Shown here piece by piece: positions 61,572 through 64,000 of a stretch of DNA of 64,000 bases. The translations under genes and the position numbers were made by a program. The notes under the pieces were generated by a model. It had not been told where the DNA came from. It did not search any database and was given only the letters and a program-made list of their open reading frames with translations. The DNA comes from Balaenoptera acutorostrata (taxonomy: Eukaryota > Chordata > Mammalia > Artiodactyla > Balaenopteridae). The stretch spans positions 740,585 to 804,584 of the forward strand of contig NW_026645841.1 of the NCBI RefSeq assembly GCF_949987535.1. Direction: 5' to 3'. Every line of letters begins with the position of its first letter. The first letter of the stretch is position 1.

Positions 61572-63330
61572 ATGTTTCAGAACACACCGTACACTTCTCC
61601 AGAGTGGCTGTTGGCAATTTACATCCCACACATCAGCGTAGCAAGGCTCCCATTTCTCCATGGCCGGTCCTGCATTTCTGGTTTGGACACTTTTTTCCGC
61701 ATGGCCCTTTTGGCCGCTGGGAAGCGAGACTTCTTTGGAGCGCTGATTGGCCTTTCCAGGTTGCTTGGTTGGCCAAAAAGGGCGTATGCGTTTTTTCCTG
61801 AATATATTCAGTAAAAAACGCATACGCCCTTTTTGGCCAAGGGCATCATTGTCCACGTTTTGCCGCTTTTCATGTGCTTTCAAGGCGATTCGAATCTACC
61901 TCCTGAAATCTGTTTCCTGCAATTCTGCCTTGCTTTCAAAGCCTCTTCGTTGCCTTCCCTTAATATATTTGTGGACGAGAGGTATCATTTAAAACTCTGC
62001 AGGTTTGTGAATTGCAGTGCCCCTGAGCTCCATTTTTCAACTCGCTTTTTTGGGAGCTGGCCGCAAAAGCGCAGGATTGCTTCAGGCCCTCTTCTGGTTC
62101 TGGGGGGCAGGCTGAGCTTGTGCTTAATTCTTCTTCCTGATGGGAAAATAGAGTGACCTGTGCCTGTCCCAACACCTAGAGCTAGTCTCTCATTGGTTCC
62201 CCCTCTTCCCCTTCATCCTCAGGACAAATTGCAACCTGTACGGAACAGGAGGTTAAAGGTGCTGATTCTCCAAGGAGGGAGATGGCTAGTAAATCGGCTG
62301 GAATGGCGAACCCGAGCAAAGGAGATGAGAAATGAGGTGCGTTTTAGAAACCTTTCCCGATCACACGGTGTACCATCTTCTGGGTTTCTCATGCCTGTTT
62401 TCGACGTAGGAAGATGCCCTTGAACCTGGAGATTTGGGACCCATGGGATGGGTACCATGCAGTACTACTTGAAAGGGTCTGCGTTGGCTCACCCAACCTC
62501 ACCGAACCTCTCAGCCCCAAGAGTGTCCACCCTTATGTCTCAATCAGCTGTGGGTCTAGATATGGTCAATCCAGGTTGCATCACAGCCCCTGAACGAATT
62601 TTGTAAGAATTTCTCTCTCTTTCACTGTCTTTGTTTCACGGGTTTTGAAAAGTAATTTATTTTTATAATGGGGTTTAGCTGCTTTTCACGGCTGTGTTTA
62701 TGCCGCTTTACACCCCCTTGACTCACTTACAGAGAGATATCAATACATAGGTTTGAAGATTCTTACTAGTCAGATATATTCTTGTGCGGTGAATAGGGGG
62801 TGTTGAGTCCAGTTCACTGAAAAAGGAATAGGTCTTGTCTCTTACATATTGGGTTTATGGAACGGTATCGGAGCTAATTTGAAACCCTTGTTTTATGCAT
62901 CACCCCACCTCACCTTTCCCGTTCAGCAGCCATAGTGTGTTTCCTAAACGTGTGACTCTGTTCTGTTTTGTAATTCAGTTCAAGTGTAGCGGTTTTTACA
63001 TTCCCTCTCTAAGTGATATCTTATGATAAGTGTCTTTTTCTGTGTGACTTATTTCACTTAGAATCGTCGTACCTAAATCCACTCATCGTGCTGCTACTAG
63101 CCTTATGACGTGGATTTCATGGCTGAGTGATATTCCATTGTACATGAGGACCACAACTTCTTTATCCATTTTTCTCTTTCCTAGGATATTTAAGGTGTAA
63201 TGAAGTGGGGGTTCTTGTCAACAGAGCAGCCCTAAACTTTGGGGTGCCTGTGTCTTGCTGATTTTTAGTTTTCCCAATTTATACGCCCATGAGTGGAAGT
63301 GCCCTATGCTCTCCAAGCTGTGTTTTTTAG
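61572..63330 (+). repeat. Satellite unit 36 (1759 bp), second unit of the next trimer
   Basis: Palindrome 61769-61840 has the attcagtaaa break of units 25 and 33; cttccccttc is also shared. Private changes are cccacacatc near 61625 and tttggccgctgg near 61709. Confidence 0.97.
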
Positions 63331-64000
63331 ATGTTTCAGAACACACCCTACACTTCTCCAGAGTGGCTGTTGGCAATTTACATCCCACCCATCAGCGTAG
63401 CAAGGCTCCCATTTCTCCATGGCCGGTCCTGCATTTCTGGTTTGGACACTTTTTTCCGCATGGCCCTTTTGCCCGCTGGGAAGCGAGACTTCTTTGGAGC
63501 GCTGATTGGCCTTTCCAGGTTGCTTGGTTGGCCAAAAGGGCGTATGCGTTTTTTCCTGAATATATTCAGGAAAAAACGCATACGCCCTTTTTGGCCAAGG
63601 GCATCATTGTCCACGTTTTGCCGCTTTTCATGTGCTTTCAAGGCGATTCGAATCTACCTCCTGAAATCTGTTTCCTGCAATTCTGCCTTGCTTTCAAAGC
63701 CTCTTCGTTGCCTTCCCTTAATATATTTGTGGACGAGAGGTATCATTTAAAACTCTGCAGGTTTGTGAATTGCAGTGCCCCTGAGCTCCATTTTTCAACT
63801 CGCTTTTTTGGGAGCTGGCCGCCAAAGCGCAGGATTGCTTCAGGCCCTCTTCTGGTTCTGGGGGGCAGGCTGAGCTTGTGCTTAATTCTTCTTCCTGATG
63901 GGAAAATAGAGTGACCTGTGCCTGTCCCAACACCTAGAGCTAGTCTCTCATTGGTTCCCCCTCTTCCCGTTCATCCTCAGGACAAATTGCAACCTGTACG
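63331..64000 (+). repeat. Satellite unit 37, first 670 bp (cut by window end)
   Basis: Palindrome 63528-63598 lacks one A, as in units 26 and 34, marking it as the third unit of a trimer. Private C at 63348 (acacaccctac). The array continues past the window. Confidence 0.96.

Larger units (their letters stand above)
1..64000. repeat. Macrosatellite array, ~1,759-bp unit, 36 full copies plus ends
   Basis: The same unit recurs head-to-tail in one orientation across the whole window. The anchor ATG at 16 recurs 37 times, the last at 63331; 36 periods span 63,315 bp. Copies differ mainly by scattered single-base substitutions, with a few one-base deletions. No unit is inverted, truncated or interrupted by a SINE, LINE or unique sequence. 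Unit length and an L1-derived core agree with the common cetacean satellite as I remember it, a component of constitutive heterochromatin. Seen: periodicity, orientation and L1 similarity. Known: satellites of this kind evolve by unequal exchange and gene conversion. Inferred: cetacean origin and heterochromatic location. Layout by unit offset: antisense L1 ORF2 +0 to +196, palindrome +197 to +268, unassigned about +370 to +1073, antisense L1 3' end from +1074 onward. Confidence 0.98.
59813..64000 (+). repeat. Higher-order repeat, next three-unit block (incomplete)
   Basis: Units 35-36-37 repeat the order of the preceding block with a few new substitutions, for example at 61625 and 61709. The block is cut by the window end. 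Confidence 0.86.

Noticed and set aside
1..64000. CRISPR array or bacterial repeat system
   Set aside because: The repeat is 1.76 kb long with no short-repeat/spacer pattern, and the L1 content is mammalian.
1..64000. Active L1 element in the window
   Set aside because: Only the ORF2 tail and 3' UTR are present, diverged and with stops. There is no endonuclease, reverse transcriptase core, ORF1 or 5' promoter.

Overview
The whole window is one uninterrupted head-to-tail tandem array of a single satellite unit of about 1,759 bp. I count 36 complete units plus two partial ones (1-15 and 63331-64000). Start-to-start spacings are 1759 bp except for eight units of 1757 or 1758 bp, each explained by one or two single-base deletions. 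I see no single-copy DNA, functional protein-coding gene, RNA gene, CRISPR array or bacterial feature.

The organism is a mammal, most likely a cetacean. About half of each unit is recognisable as the 3' end of a laurasiatherian (artiodactyl/whale-type) LINE-1 element, read in antisense. It contains a decayed ORF2 C-terminus followed by the 3' UTR. A roughly 1.76-kb satellite built on L1 matches what I remember of the 'common cetacean satellite': a repeat of about 1,760 bp in most whales and about 1,580 bp in delphinids, with the L1 origin reported by Kapitonov, Holmquist and Jurka (1998). That match is from memory and was not searched. The length argues against a delphinid and fits a baleen whale or a non-delphinid toothed whale.

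Units are phased here at a conserved ATG (unit offset 0). Offsets +0 to about +196 are antisense L1 ORF2. Offsets +197 to +268 are a 72-bp perfect palindrome that interrupts the L1 homology. Offsets +269 to about +370 are weaker L1 ORF2-like sequence. Offsets about +370 to +1073 are of unrecognised origin. Offsets +1074 to about +1438 are antisense L1 3' UTR, and +1439 to the unit end are antisense L1 ORF2 C-terminus, running into the next unit.

The left part (units 1-22, about 1-38.7 kb) is mostly monomeric, with local runs of related neighbours. The right part (units 23-37, about 38.7-64 kb) has higher-order structure: a three-unit block seen up to three times, a duplicated two-unit block, and mosaic units whose switch points bracket the palindrome. 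These are marks of unequal crossing-over or gene conversion. Long open frames recur in every unit, but they look like by-products of sequence homogenisation. Nothing here supports a novel protein system; the palindrome and the recombination pattern around it are the most interesting signals.
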